A stretch of 64,000 nucleotides of DNA from Ruminococcus sp. (GCA_015066935.1 SVNK01000003.1:62001-126000); one strand, 5' to 3'; positions 18,598 to 27,191 are shown, counted from the first letter of the stretch. Notes: a model not told the origin generated them from the sequence alone. Numbers and translations are program-made.

Positions 18598-19488
18598 TCA
18601 CTTGAAAACAATGGTGTTTTTATTGAGAATGAATGCGGGGTAGTACGAGAGCTTGGATTTTCTGAGTCCTTCGATTCCCAGATCCTCCTCACGGTTTATG
18701 AATCTGTATTCTGCGGCAGCGTCACGGGCAAAGCAGTTGTTAATACCTGCATAGATGCCGTCGAAGGAGGTGTCCGCCTTTTCGATGTGGATACAGAATG
18801 TATTGCGGTTAATAGGTTCTCCTACGGTAAATGCAGCGATACATCCGTCTTTTCTGATGACGCCGCCTTTAAGACCGAGTTCGCTGAAATATGAGAAATA
18901 AGTGTTTATTGCAAACTGTTCGGCAACGAAGGAGTGGTCGTTTTCGGATAATTTATTGTTGTAGGAGACTGCTCCGAAAGTTATGCAGTCGTCGAAATCA
19001 TTTTCCGTCATAGGGGAGTAGGTGCATCCCAGTTTATTGAATCTTGCGAGATGATTACGTTTCCCGTGATATTTTTTTCCTGCAAGATTGATGAGGTCGG
19101 AGGAGTTGTAGATATAGTCGGAGCTGTCTCTGTCGGAAGTTATTGTAAAAGCATCGGGGTAAAGCTCCGCAAATACAGGGAGGAAATTGTCGGTCACGCC
19201 TGTAATCACAAGCGGAACGCCCATTGAATCGGTAAACCGTTTCATTTCATCTATGACTTCTCTGTAATTGCCTTTGCCGGCAGGAAGCATAAAATGCGGA
19301 ATACCGTCATCCGTTCCGAAAGCACAGCAGATGTAGAAATCTCTGAAGAAAGTGATTTTTGATTCTGCAAGACGTCTCCACGCCATATTGTTTGCAAAGC
19401 TGTATTCGCAGCCCATGAACTGTGATTCGGCAAGGGCGGCGTCGATACGTGGTTTATCTGAAATATCAATATTTCTGAATTCAAGCAT
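18598..19488 (-). CDS. DUF2156 / phosphatidylglycerol lysyltransferase-like acyltransferase
   Basis: This is a soluble protein of two GNAT-like folds, matching DUF2156 (the C-terminal domain of MprF-type aminoacyl-lipid synthases, also found alone in Firmicutes). Recognisable features are Y-S-F-A-N-N-M-A-W-R near the N-terminus, KKYHGKRNHLARFNK in the middle (the K-x-x-K-R-N-x-x-x-K/R-F motif) and the C-terminal FINREEDLGIEGLRKSKLSY, typical of the family. The length of 296 aa is usual for the stand-alone form. Substrate is unknown. It is 2 nt from thyX and in the same operon. Confidence 0.87.
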   Translation of the reverse strand: MLEFRNIDISDKPRIDAALAESQFMGCEYSFANNMAWRRLAESKITFFRDFYICCAFGTDDGIPHFMLPAGKGNYREVIDEMKRFTDSMGVPLVITGVTDNFLPVFAELYPDAFTITSDRDSSDYIYNSSDLINLAGKKYHGKRNHLARFNKLGCTYSPMTENDFDDCITFGAVSYNNKLSENDHSFVAEQFAINTYFSYFSELGLKGGVIRKDGCIAAFTVGEPINRNTFCIHIEKADTSFDGIYAGINNCFARDAAAEYRFINREEDLGIEGLRKSKLSYYPAFILNKNTIVFK

Positions 19489-19490
19489 GA

Positions 19491-20273
19491 TTAATCCTTG
19501 GACATCTCATTTCTGATTTCTTCAAAGTGATTTCTGACTTCTGAAATTTTACCGCATGTCATTTTGCCTTCGGGACATTTTCCGTCGGCAACACATGACG
19601 GACCTGCGTATCTGAATATGTTAGGTGCAGCACCAAGACAGAGCCGGAACATTTCGTCAGCGACGTCACGGATTTCCCACTGTGCCCTGTTGCAGCAGCG
19701 GTGACGGAAGAAATTGAACAGCGAGCGCACATTCATTGTAACGACGATTTTTGTCTCACAGGCGTTCGGAAGGAGAAAACGAGCGTCCTCATTTGCGAGT
19801 TTACGAGCTTTGGAGAGAGCTGTTTTTTCGTCCATACCCTCAGCCATGAGTTGTGTTTTACGGCTTTCGGTAAGGATTTCCGCAAGCTTGTCATAGTTTT
19901 CGGTTATTTCGGTCATCATTCTGTCGAACAGAGCTTTAGCTTCGGGAACTTCGCTCACAGACGGCGGAGTAATGAATTCAAAGCCTTTTTCGCTGACATA
20001 GCGCTGACTTTTCTGTGAATATGAAGCAATACGGTGGCGTACAAGCTGGTGGCTGCATGCTCTTGAAATACCCTCGATTCCGAATGTGAAGGAGACATGC
20101 TCCATAACGCTTTCGTGACCTATGGAAACGAGCATTTCTATAAAATCCCGTGTTTTTTCGGGAGTAAGACCATCTCTCAGCTCAGTGATGCCGCTGTTTG
20201 AGTAGCAGAGCTTTGCTGCAGTTGCGACAAGCTTTTCGGGTTCTGGAGTATACGACAATAATTCAACCTTCAA
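19491..20273 (-). CDS. thyX: Flavin-dependent thymidylate synthase ThyX
   Basis: ThyX methylates dUMP to dTMP using methylene-THF and reduced FAD. The ThyX motif R-H-R-I-A-S-Y-S (R-H-R-x7-S type) is intact, with SQKSQRYV following. The start is unusual: the family N-terminus MKVELLS begins at a TTG codon (20273), which has GGAGG exactly 7 nt upstream. The ATG at 20279 is only 1 nt from that GGAGG, and an ATG at 20297 has no ribosome binding site. From the TTG the protein is 260 aa. It is first in a six-gene minus-strand operon. Confidence 0.92.
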   Translation of the reverse strand: MKVELLSYTPEPEKLVATAAKLCYSNSGITELRDGLTPEKTRDFIEMLVSIGHESVMEHVSFTFGIEGISRACSHQLVRHRIASYSQKSQRYVSEKGFEFITPPSVSEVPEAKALFDRMMTEITENYDKLAEILTESRKTQLMAEGMDEKTALSKARKLANEDARFLLPNACETKIVVTMNVRSLFNFFRHRCCNRAQWEIRDVADEMFRLCLGAAPNIFRYAGPSCVADGKCPEGKMTCGKISEVRNHFEEIRNEMSKD

Positions 20274-20305
20274 ATTCATCCCTCCGAATATAAACATATA
20301 CTATT

Positions 20306-20334
20306 ATTGTAACATTTTACGCTTGTTAAGTCAA
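20306..20334 (-). promoter_or_regulatory. thyX operon promoter
   Basis: TTGACT, 17 bp, TACAAT on the minus strand, divergent from the promoter of the lipoprotein gene. Confidence 0.7.
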
Positions 20335-20403
20335 GGAAAACCACAAAAAATATCTCTGCGGAAAAAAATATTGTGAAAATACGAAGAAATTTTTATTTTC
20401 CTA

Positions 20404-20432
20404 TGGACAAATCTTTAAAAATATAGTATAAT
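20404..20432 (+). promoter_or_regulatory. Promoter and structured leader of the SurA/PrsA-like lipoprotein gene
   Basis: TGGACA (20404-20409), 17 bp, TATAAT (20427-20432). The leader of about 125 nt contains TGCGTCA/TGACGCA (20454-20460 with 20478-20484) and ACCTG/CAGGT (20494-20509) hairpins before the GGAGGAA ribosome binding site. Confidence 0.75.
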
Positions 20433-20563
20433 AAAAAAGTATTTGGAATTTGTTGCGTCACCTGACGGAATATTGTCTGACGCAGCGGTTCGGACCTGCA
20501 GAAACAGGTTCTCAATAATTATGCTGCTTTTATGCGGTATAACATAATCGGAGGAATATCATA

Positions 20564-21808
20564 ATGAAGAATTTAAAAAAGCTTATTGCAGCAGGTGCCG
20601 CAGTTGTTCTCGCAGCAACAGCAGGATGCAGTGCACCGAGTGCATTGACTATCGGAAGCGGTACAAAAACCGCCATGACTATTGACGGCTACGAAATCCC
20701 TGCCGGTATTTTTATTTACAATGAGATTTATGCCTACAATGATGCGGTAAGCAAGGTTTATACTGATACAGGCTCATATCCGACAGTCGAGCAGGTTGAA
20801 AAGGCAACAATTGAGTCCAAGGACGCTGCAGACTGGATTCAGGAACAGGCTATCAAGTATTGCAGAGACTTTGTTGCTGCTGAGAGAGAATTCGAAAAAA
20901 TCGGCGGAAAACTTACCGATGAAGAGCTCAAGGAGATAGATACTACTGTTGAGTCCGCACTCGAAAATGAGCTTCTTACAGAAAACGGAATCGGTGAAGA
21001 GTCGGTTCGTAAGATGGTTACAAGCGGTTATAAGATCGACTATATCTTCAAGTATCATTACGGTCTTGACACTGAAAAGGGCTGTACTGAGGATGAACTC
21101 AAGGAATATTTCATCGAGAATACAGCACGAATCAAGAATATCTCAATAAAGACCACCGATGCCGACAGCAATCCTCTTGGTGAGGACGAAAAGCGTAAGC
21201 TTGATGCAAAGGTAAAGGAATGGGTGAAAGAGATAAACGCTGAATCCTCAGAGCTCGGCAAAATGCATAAGATGGATGAAATCCAGAAGGAATACACAGA
21301 TTATGCGGCTCAGATGACAGCTACAGGTACAGGTACAACAACTACTACCACAACAACTACAACAACAGCTGCAACTTCTGACGGTACCGCTACTACCACA
21401 ACAACCGATCCTTATGCAAATGAAAAGACCGTAACAAAGTACACAACAACTACAGTTGCTGTGGGTGACGCAGCCGTTGTCACAACTGCTGCCGAGACCG
21501 ATGCAGAAAAGAATGAGAAGAAGCTCAACGATATGATTTTCAACGACCTTAAGGAAAATGAAGCTATCGTTTATGAGTACAGCGACTCCATTACCTACAT
21601 ACTTCTCAAGGGTGACATCAAGACTCGTATGACAGACGATGACCTCTGGTCTGAGGATGTTATAGAGAATACTCTTGTTAAGCGTTATGGAAACGACTAC
21701 AACGATATGATGAAATCAATGGCAGAAAGCTTCTCGCTCGACAAGAATCAGCGTGCATTCAGAAGATATGCACCCTTCAAGCTGGATCTTGAAGCAGGTA
21801 TGCAATAA
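20564..21808 (+). CDS. SurA/PrsA-like secreted lipoprotein with Thr-rich insert
   Basis: The N-terminus is a lipoprotein signal (basic start, hydrophobic core, then ATAGC with Cys about 22). The mature part (IDGYEIPAGIFIY..., then long helices with TEDELKEYFIEN) has the look of the SurA/PrsA N-terminal chaperone region; the foldase family is suggested but no clear PPIase domain is seen. A threonine-rich stretch (about residues 253-285) interrupts the protein where a parvulin domain would be expected, and the last 90 residues are again helical. The expected place is the outer face of the membrane. It has its own promoter and terminator, so it is monocistronic. The function as a chaperone is inferred. 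Confidence 0.72.
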   Translation: MKNLKKLIAAGAAVVLAATAGCSAPSALTIGSGTKTAMTIDGYEIPAGIFIYNEIYAYNDAVSKVYTDTGSYPTVEQVEKATIESKDAADWIQEQAIKYCRDFVAAEREFEKIGGKLTDEELKEIDTTVESALENELLTENGIGEESVRKMVTSGYKIDYIFKYHYGLDTEKGCTEDELKEYFIENTARIKNISIKTTDADSNPLGEDEKRKLDAKVKEWVKEINAESSELGKMHKMDEIQKEYTDYAAQMTATGTGTTTTTTTTTTTAATSDGTATTTTTDPYANEKTVTKYTTTTVAVGDAAVVTTAAETDAEKNEKKLNDMIFNDLKENEAIVYEYSDSITYILLKGDIKTRMTDDDLWSEDVIENTLVKRYGNDYNDMMKSMAESFSLDKNQRAFRRYAPFKLDLEAGMQ

Positions 21809-21815
21809 AATCACG

Positions 21816-21848
21816 ACGCCTTGCAGGTATTCCTGTAAGGCGTTTTTA
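21816..21848 (+). terminator. Terminator of the lipoprotein gene
   Basis: ACGCCTTGCAGG (21816-21827) pairs with CCTGTAAGGCGT (21832-21843) with one mismatch, a four-base loop and a T-run. Confidence 0.85.
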
Positions 21849-21888
21849 TGTTTGTTCCGGTTAAATACGTAAATTTTCCGAAAAATAT

Positions 21889-21916
21889 TGACAAATGATG
21901 AATAAACGGCTATACT
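21889..21916 (+). promoter_or_regulatory. Promoter of the GH5 cellulase gene
   Basis: TTGACA (21889-21894), 16 bp, TATACT (21911-21916). A second extended -10 (TGGTATAAT, 21941-21949) lies closer to the gene and could be an alternative start. Confidence 0.7.
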
Positions 21917-21971
21917 AAAGATACAGAAATACATGCCGTTATGGTATAATTATATGAACGGAGAGGTTTTT

Positions 21972-23711
21972 ATGAAAATTTTAAGAAGGATTATGTCGGT
22001 AGGGCTGACAGCGGCTCTGCTGGCGGGGTCTGTTACATTCACGGCTCCAAAATATGAAAAGGCATCAGCTGCTCCCGATGAATATCACGATGACTGGCTT
22101 CATGTAAACGAGAATGCGGAAATCGTCGATATGTACGGAAATCCCGTATGGCTTACAGGATGCAACTGGTTCGGCTATAACGTAACAACACAGTGCTTCG
22201 ACGGTGTATGGAGTCTGAATATGCACGATGCTCTCAATCAGATTGCTGACCATGGCTTCAATCTGCTCCGTGTACCGATGTCTACTCAGATTCTGCTCCA
22301 GTGGAAATACAATGAGCCTGACCCGTACATGGTAAAAATCAATACTTACTCTAACCCCGAACTTTCTGTGGAAGGCGTTGAAGGCGGAACTCCCAAGTAC
22401 AGCTTTGATATATGGAATATGGCTGTTGACTGGTGCAGAGAAAACGGCATCAAGATTATGATGGATATTCACTGTGCTACAACCGCTTCAAACGGACATC
22501 AGCTTCCTCTCTGGTACGACAGCAACTATAGTACCGACGACTGGCTCGAGGCTCTTTCATGGTTCGCAGAGTATTATAAGGACGACGATACCGTTATTGC
22601 CATCGACCTCAAAAATGAGCCGCATGGTAAGAATGACGGTCAGGGAATGGCTATCTGGGACGGTTCAACAGCTGAAAATAACTGGAGATATGCCGCTGAA
22701 AGAGGTGCGGCAGCCTGTCTGGAACAGAATCCAAATCTTCTTATAATGGTTGAAGGTATCGAGGTTTATCCTAAGTTTGAAAACGGTAAGGACTGGAACA
22801 GTCCTGCTGTGGACTACGCTCATTATGACGATCCCAATGCTCAGGCATTCCACGGTGCATGGTGGGGCGGAAACTTCAGAGGTGTAAGAGATTACCCTGT
22901 AGACCTCGGCGAGCATCAGAGTCAGCTTGTTTATTCTCCCCATGACTACGGTCCGCTTGTATGGGAGCAGGAGTGGTTCAAGAAGGACTTCACACGTCAG
23001 ACTCTCCTTGAGGACTACTGGTACGATACATGGGCATTCCTCGTTGAGGAGAAAATCTCACCGCTTCTTATGGGTGAGTGGGGTGGATTCCTCGACGCAG
23101 AGCACGACCCGACCGGTGACAACAGAAAATGGATGGGACTCCTGCGTGACTATATGATTGAAAAACGTATCCACCATACATTCTGGTGCTTCAACGAGAA
23201 TTCGGGTGATACGGGCGGACTTATTGCAGGTGGTACAAACTGGACCGAATGGGATCAGGAGAAGTACGAGTTCGTTGAGCCTTCTCTCTGGCAGAATGAG
23301 GACGGAAAGTACATCAGTCTTGACCATAAGATTCCTCTCGGAAAAAGCGGAAACGGTATTTCGCTTACCGACCACTACAATGGTTCTTCAAATCCGAATA
23401 CAACTACAACAACAAAAACTACAACCATTACCTCAACTACTTCAACAACAACTTCCAATGTTACAACAACAGTCAACGGAACAATTAATGATGTAGTTCC
23501 TGATTACGGTGATGCAAATGTGGACGGTACTGTAAATCTTGCTGATGCCGTTCTTATAATGCAGGTTAAGGCAAATCCGAACAAATACTCTCTTACGGAA
23601 AAGGGTGAGCGTAATTCCGACTGTTCAGGCAACGGTGACGGCGTTACAAACAGAGATGCTCTTGCAATCCAGAAATATCTGCTCGGACTTCTTGAAAGCC
23701 TTCCCGAATAA
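21972..23711 (+). CDS. GH5 endoglucanase with dockerin
   Basis: This is a secreted beta-1,4-glucanase expected to be incorporated in a cellulosome. The signal peptide covers about residues 1-34. The GH5 barrel (about 40-460) has the acid/base Glu216 in IDLKNEPHGK and the nucleophile Glu369 in LLMGEWGG; the region VYSPHDYGP and WCFNENSGD resembles subfamily 1 cellulases. A Thr-rich linker follows (about 473-503). The C-terminal dockerin (about 515-579) has two calcium loops (GDANVDGTVNLAD and GNGDGVTNRD). The ATG at 21972 has GGAGAGG upstream; the ATG at 21933 lacks a site. A long inverted-repeat element starts about 10 nt after the stop. Confidence 0.94.
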   Translation: MKILRRIMSVGLTAALLAGSVTFTAPKYEKASAAPDEYHDDWLHVNENAEIVDMYGNPVWLTGCNWFGYNVTTQCFDGVWSLNMHDALNQIADHGFNLLRVPMSTQILLQWKYNEPDPYMVKINTYSNPELSVEGVEGGTPKYSFDIWNMAVDWCRENGIKIMMDIHCATTASNGHQLPLWYDSNYSTDDWLEALSWFAEYYKDDDTVIAIDLKNEPHGKNDGQGMAIWDGSTAENNWRYAAERGAAACLEQNPNLLIMVEGIEVYPKFENGKDWNSPAVDYAHYDDPNAQAFHGAWWGGNFRGVRDYPVDLGEHQSQLVYSPHDYGPLVWEQEWFKKDFTRQTLLEDYWYDTWAFLVEEKISPLLMGEWGGFLDAEHDPTGDNRKWMGLLRDYMIEKRIHHTFWCFNENSGDTGGLIAGGTNWTEWDQEKYEFVEPSLWQNEDGKYISLDHKIPLGKSGNGISLTDHYNGSSNPNTTTTTKTTTITSTTSTTTSNVTTTVNGTINDVVPDYGDANVDGTVNLADAVLIMQVKANPNKYSLTEKGERNSDCSGNGDGVTNRDALAIQKYLLGLLESLPE

Positions 23712-23716
23712 CAAAC

Positions 23717-24031
23717 AAAAGTCTGTGCCATTAAGGGTGTTGTCTGTACAGAAGTATATACGTTACTTATTGAGGAAAACCCTTTTGAAAAAGGGTTCTT
23801 CCTCAAACTCCTTTCCTAAAACTTTCAGTATGAAATTTCAGCCCGATAGGGTGTATCCGAAACGAATAAAACTTTACGGTTTTATCAGGATTTACACACC
23901 CTATCGGGCTGAAATTTGTATTAAAAGTCTTTGGAAGGGGGTTCGGGGGAGAACCTTTCCTCAGAAAGGTTTCACCCGATAAATACACATATTACTTCTA
24001 TATAGTCATCATCCTAACGGTACAGACTTTT
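23717..24031 (+). repeat. Long inverted-repeat element, copy 1
   Basis: The whole 315-bp region folds on itself. The outer arms are AAAAGTCTGT (23717-23726) and ACAGACTTTT (24022-24031). Inside these come a terminal repeat around CATTAAGGG/CCTAACG, a TGAGGAA...TTCCTCA hairpin (23771-23804), a perfect 22-bp central stem (23833-23854 with 23896-23917), a CCCCCGAAC-type GC-rich segment and an AACCTTTC/GAAAGGTT hairpin (23952-23971). About 78 nt on each side of the central loop are identical to copy 2 at 46763-47084; the loop is not. It starts six bases after the GH5-dockerin stop and covers nearly the entire intergenic space. Confidence 0.88.
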
Positions 24032-24037
24032 TCTGTT

Positions 24038-25162
24038 TTATGACATCTGATTGTTTATTATGTGTTTTTCACATAATTCACGACATAATTCTACGGATAT
24101 TTCCTTCTGAAGAGTATTGTCTCTTACCCATTTTCCGTTTTCTTTTTTTACAGGAACTGCACGTCCATACATTTCCTCAATTGCATCAGGATTATAGTAT
24201 ACGTAGTATATATCAAAAGCATCAGCAGAGCAGTCTCCGAGTATATAATACAAGTCTGAGTTATTTTCTTTTTCCCAGTATTCTGCATCTGTCATAAAAG
24301 CTGCGGAATCTTTTGCAACTAATTTGTAAATCTTGCCATTATATTCTGTATACATAGGAATGATATCAGATTTGTCCCAACTATTAGTGTTTAATGTATC
24401 ACCGGGCTGTACTCTTGTATCAAAATAGCGTTCAACATTATGACTATCCATATCAGATCCGCTGGTATACTCCCAATCCGGTCCCCAGACATACTTTACA
24501 GCATATTCAATATAGAAATCCCTCATCTCGTCGAGTGAGCCGAACTTTGTATTTGTATAACGTGCATATGTGATCTGAGAGTTAGTTACTATGGGTTCGG
24601 TACCGGGGTCACTGTAACTATCGTGAACATTAACCTCAAATGTATCATTCATATCAATATGATCGCTGATATGAGCAATCAATTCATAGGCTTCACCCTT
24701 ATTTCTTTCGATTTCGTTCATTGCTTTTTCGCATTCTGCTCTGTAAGTATCTTCAGCAGGCTGAGTTGATGTAGTAACTATTGATGTTGTTGTTGTTGTT
24801 GAAGTATTGGAAGTGGACTGTGCATCAGATGAGAGGGGAGGTGCAGGAGAATCGGATTTTCTCATCAGGTGGAATCCGAAAGCCAGACCGCCTGCAAGCA
24901 GAACAAATGAGGCTGCCGTAGCAAGAATTCTTGTCCACGAAGGACGCTTGTAAATATCCACGCCTGAAACTGTATCGGGGGTTTTCTGAATCATTTTAAT
25001 ATTTCTTTCGTTTGACTTTTTCATAATATTTCTCCTTTTTTTACTCATTGTAAGAATTCTTTCAAACTGTTCGTCGCTTAATTCGGGTGTAAGGCGGTAT
25101 ATCATTTCAAGATCACCGTCCTCTGAATTTTCAAGAAAATCGAATATATTGTTTTTATTCAT
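24038..25162 (-). CDS. Putative membrane anti-sigma factor
   Basis: The first 50 residues are cytoplasmic with an N-terminal acidic helix (FDFLENSEDGDLEMIYRL, then LSDEQFERIL). One membrane helix (about 79-98, ILATAASFVLLAGGLAFGF) is followed by a Ser/Thr-rich linker and a 240-residue extracytoplasmic domain with no family I recognise. The gene lies 10 nt downstream of a sigma-70-like gene, with which it forms a two-gene unit. That arrangement and topology are typical of anti-sigma factors, so this role is inferred from context rather than from a known domain. The outer domain could sense a wall or substrate signal. Confidence 0.6.
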   Translation of the reverse strand: MNKNNIFDFLENSEDGDLEMIYRLTPELSDEQFERILTMSKKRRNIMKKSNERNIKMIQKTPDTVSGVDIYKRPSWTRILATAASFVLLAGGLAFGFHLMRKSDSPAPPLSSDAQSTSNTSTTTTTSIVTTSTQPAEDTYRAECEKAMNEIERNKGEAYELIAHISDHIDMNDTFEVNVHDSYSDPGTEPIVTNSQITYARYTNTKFGSLDEMRDFYIEYAVKYVWGPDWEYTSGSDMDSHNVERYFDTRVQPGDTLNTNSWDKSDIIPMYTEYNGKIYKLVAKDSAAFMTDAEYWEKENNSDLYYILGDCSADAFDIYYVYYNPDAIEEMYGRAVPVKKENGKWVRDNTLQKEISVELCRELCEKHIINNQMS

Positions 25163-25172
25163 AACGGCCTCC

Positions 25173-25733
25173 TTATCTTGTGATTCCGATTGCGGTAAGT
25201 GATGTTCTCAGACGTTCCATTGCTCTTGTACAGCGTGAACGAACTGACGAAGCAGTCATTCTGACTGTTTTGGCAATTTCTGCAGACGTTCTGTTATAAT
25301 AGAACTTCTGTATAAGTATAGTGGAATCGGGTTCGCCGAGAGCGTTGATTTCATTTATAAGAATTCGTCTGACTTCATTGTTGTCGGAAGCATTTTCCAC
25401 GTTGATGGCATCGACGAGTTCAGGGAATTCCTCGTCGTCAACGGAGACGGTCTTTCTTCCTGAGGCTGAGAGTTTGCGGAAGGTGTCGATAGTTCTGCGT
25501 CTTGCGATAGTGCCTGCGAGTGCCTTTACATCCTGAACGTTTCCGTCCTCAACGGCGATGAAAAGTTCTGCGAAAACGTCGCTGACACATTCTTCGACAT
25601 CCTCATTTGTTCCACAGCTTCTCAGCTTATTAAAGACGATGACATATACATATCGTCCGAGTTCTTTAAGCAAGGCCCTGTACATTTCATCAGGGGAACC
25701 TTGCAATAGGTTGTTTATTTCTTCAGCGGTCAT
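25173..25733 (-). CDS. Sigma-70 family (ECF-like) RNA polymerase sigma factor
   Basis: Region 2 is visible as DVEECVSDVFAELF with the -10-contacting helix ARRRTIDTFRK. Region 4 has the helix-turn-helix TSAEIAKTVRMTASSVRSR. The protein is 186 aa with no region 1 or 3, as in ECF sigmas. I chose ATG 25733 with GGAGG 7-8 nt upstream; the upstream in-frame start at 25784 lacks a site. It is followed by the membrane protein gene, probably its regulator. The upstream strand has GCAACACTT, about 14 bp, CGATT (about 25842-25869), a possible self-recognised promoter, but this is weak evidence. Confidence 0.87.
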   Translation of the reverse strand: MTAEEINNLLQGSPDEMYRALLKELGRYVYVIVFNKLRSCGTNEDVEECVSDVFAELFIAVEDGNVQDVKALAGTIARRRTIDTFRKLSASGRKTVSVDDEEFPELVDAINVENASDNNEVRRILINEINALGEPDSTILIQKFYYNRTSAEIAKTVRMTASSVRSRCTRAMERLRTSLTAIGITR

Positions 25734-25926
25734 TTCTTTTCCTCCATAATTTTTATTATTCACAGCAAATTTATGTACACTCATTTGTGTGAGGTGTGTT
25801 TCGCTTTACATAAACACTAATCGAAGCAAAATATGAAAGTGTTGCATAGAAAAATAAGATTTGGCACTTTTTACATGAACAGCTTAGTTACGATGCTTTG
25901 GATTAGCAGTTCTGCACAATAAAATG

Positions 25927-25957
25927 AAAAGTCTGCACCGAAATGGTACAGACTTTT
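25927..25957 (-). terminator. Terminator of the ppa-prs-like unit
   Basis: A 13-bp stem with one mismatch (AAAAGTCTG.ACC with GGT.CAGACTTTT) closes a short loop and runs into Ts on the minus strand. The arm sequence is nearly the same as the outer arms of inverted-repeat copy 1. Confidence 0.75.
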
Positions 25958-25965
25958 GCGGTTGT

Positions 25966-27111
25966 TTATTTCATTCCGTATTCTTTAAGGAGGTTTTCGA
26001 TCTTCTCATGGGGGTCGATGATGTTACTGATAGAGATGTCGTGGTTGATAGCCTCGATAAAGTATGCGATATATTTTGAAACGTCAACTTCATGGAACCA
26101 GGGTCTGCTGAGGAGCTCAGGAGTTCTGTAGGTGAGGTTTGTACCGAATACTCCATCGATGATACCGTTTTTATAAGCTTCATCGAACTTCTCAAGACCG
26201 TTTGTAAAGATGGTATATGTTGCATATGCGAAGATTCTGCCGGCCTTTTTCTGTTTGAGGGCATATGCGAGATCGAGCATTGATTCGCCTGACGAAATAA
26301 TATCGTCGGAAACGAAAACGTCCTTGCCTTCAACAGGGTTTCCGAGATATTCGTGAGCCACGATGGGGTTGCGTCCGTTTACGATTGTAGAGTAATCACG
26401 ACGCTTATAGAACATTCCCATTTCAACACCGAGTACGGAAGCGTAGTACATATTACGGTTAAGAGCACCTTCGTCAGGGCTGACAACCATGAATTTTTCC
26501 TTATTGAAGCTGAGGTCCTTTATATCATGGAGCATTGCTTTGAGAACCTGATATGTAGGCATAACATTATCAAATCCCATAAGCGGGATAGCGTTCTGAA
26601 CTCTTGGGTCATGAGCGTCAAAAGTTACAAGATTTGAAACGCCCATGCTTTCAAGCTCCTGCAGAGCGAATGCGCAGTCGAGAGATTCACGGTAGCTTCT
26701 TCTGTGCTGACGTCCGCCGTAGAGGAGGGGCATGATTACATTTATACGATGAGCCTTACCGCTTGCAGCCTGAATAATTCTTTTGAGGTCCTGGAAGTGG
26801 TCATCGGGAGACATTGCATTCTTCATGCCGAAATAGTCATATTTAATATTGTAGTTTCCTACATCGACGAGAATGAAGAGGTCCTTACCTCTGACGGTTG
26901 ATTTAATGAGACCCTTTCCGTCACCGGAAGAAAATCTGGGACATTCATTTGCGATAAGGAAGCTGTCAACGCTGAGACCGCCCTGACCGGACCAGTCAAC
27001 GAGGTAATCGTTTACCTTACTTCCGAGTTCTTCTGCACTGCTCAGAGCAATAAGTCCGAGTGGTGCAACAGTTTTGCCGCTGCCGAATAAAACATCTCTT
27101 GAAGCTGTCAT
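25966..27111 (-). CDS. Divergent ribose-phosphate pyrophosphokinase-like protein
   Basis: The fold of PRPP synthetase (two phosphoribosyltransferase-like domains) is recognisable. The ATP-side motif MPLLYGGRQHRRSYRES parallels the usual flexible loop, and TFDAHDPRVQNAIP matches the D-L-H-A region with its His. The PRPP/ribose-phosphate loop reads VFVSDDIISSGES where typical enzymes have D-D-x-I-D-T-(A/G)-G-T, so the second Asp and the Thr residues are replaced by Ser. At 381 aa it is about 60 residues longer than usual Prs. It lies downstream of ppa in one unit, which fits pyrophosphate-linked nucleotide metabolism. Whether it is the cell's Prs or a specialised relative is unsettled. A hairpin separates its ribosome binding site from its ATG. 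Confidence 0.78.
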   Translation of the reverse strand: MTASRDVLFGSGKTVAPLGLIALSSAEELGSKVNDYLVDWSGQGGLSVDSFLIANECPRFSSGDGKGLIKSTVRGKDLFILVDVGNYNIKYDYFGMKNAMSPDDHFQDLKRIIQAASGKAHRINVIMPLLYGGRQHRRSYRESLDCAFALQELESMGVSNLVTFDAHDPRVQNAIPLMGFDNVMPTYQVLKAMLHDIKDLSFNKEKFMVVSPDEGALNRNMYYASVLGVEMGMFYKRRDYSTIVNGRNPIVAHEYLGNPVEGKDVFVSDDIISSGESMLDLAYALKQKKAGRIFAYATYTIFTNGLEKFDEAYKNGIIDGVFGTNLTYRTPELLSRPWFHEVDVSKYIAYFIEAINHDISISNIIDPHEKIENLLKEYGMK

Positions 27112-27147
27112 AATGATGTGTTCGCACTTTTTGTGCGATACTCCTTT
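27112..27147 (-). promoter_or_regulatory. Hairpin between Shine-Dalgarno and start of the prs-like gene
   Basis: On the minus strand AAGGAG is followed by TCGCAC-AAAAA-GTGCGA and then 10 nt to the ATG. The linear SD-ATG distance is too long (about 29 nt), but looping out the hairpin gives about 12 nt. Confidence 0.6.
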
Positions 27148-27191
27148 CCGGTATATGGTTTTGGTTTATGGCTTATGCAGTATTCTGCCGT

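Noticed and set aside
20454..20510. Leader hairpins of the lipoprotein gene as a known riboswitch
   Set aside because: The conserved core of no riboswitch class I know is present; only simple hairpins are visible.
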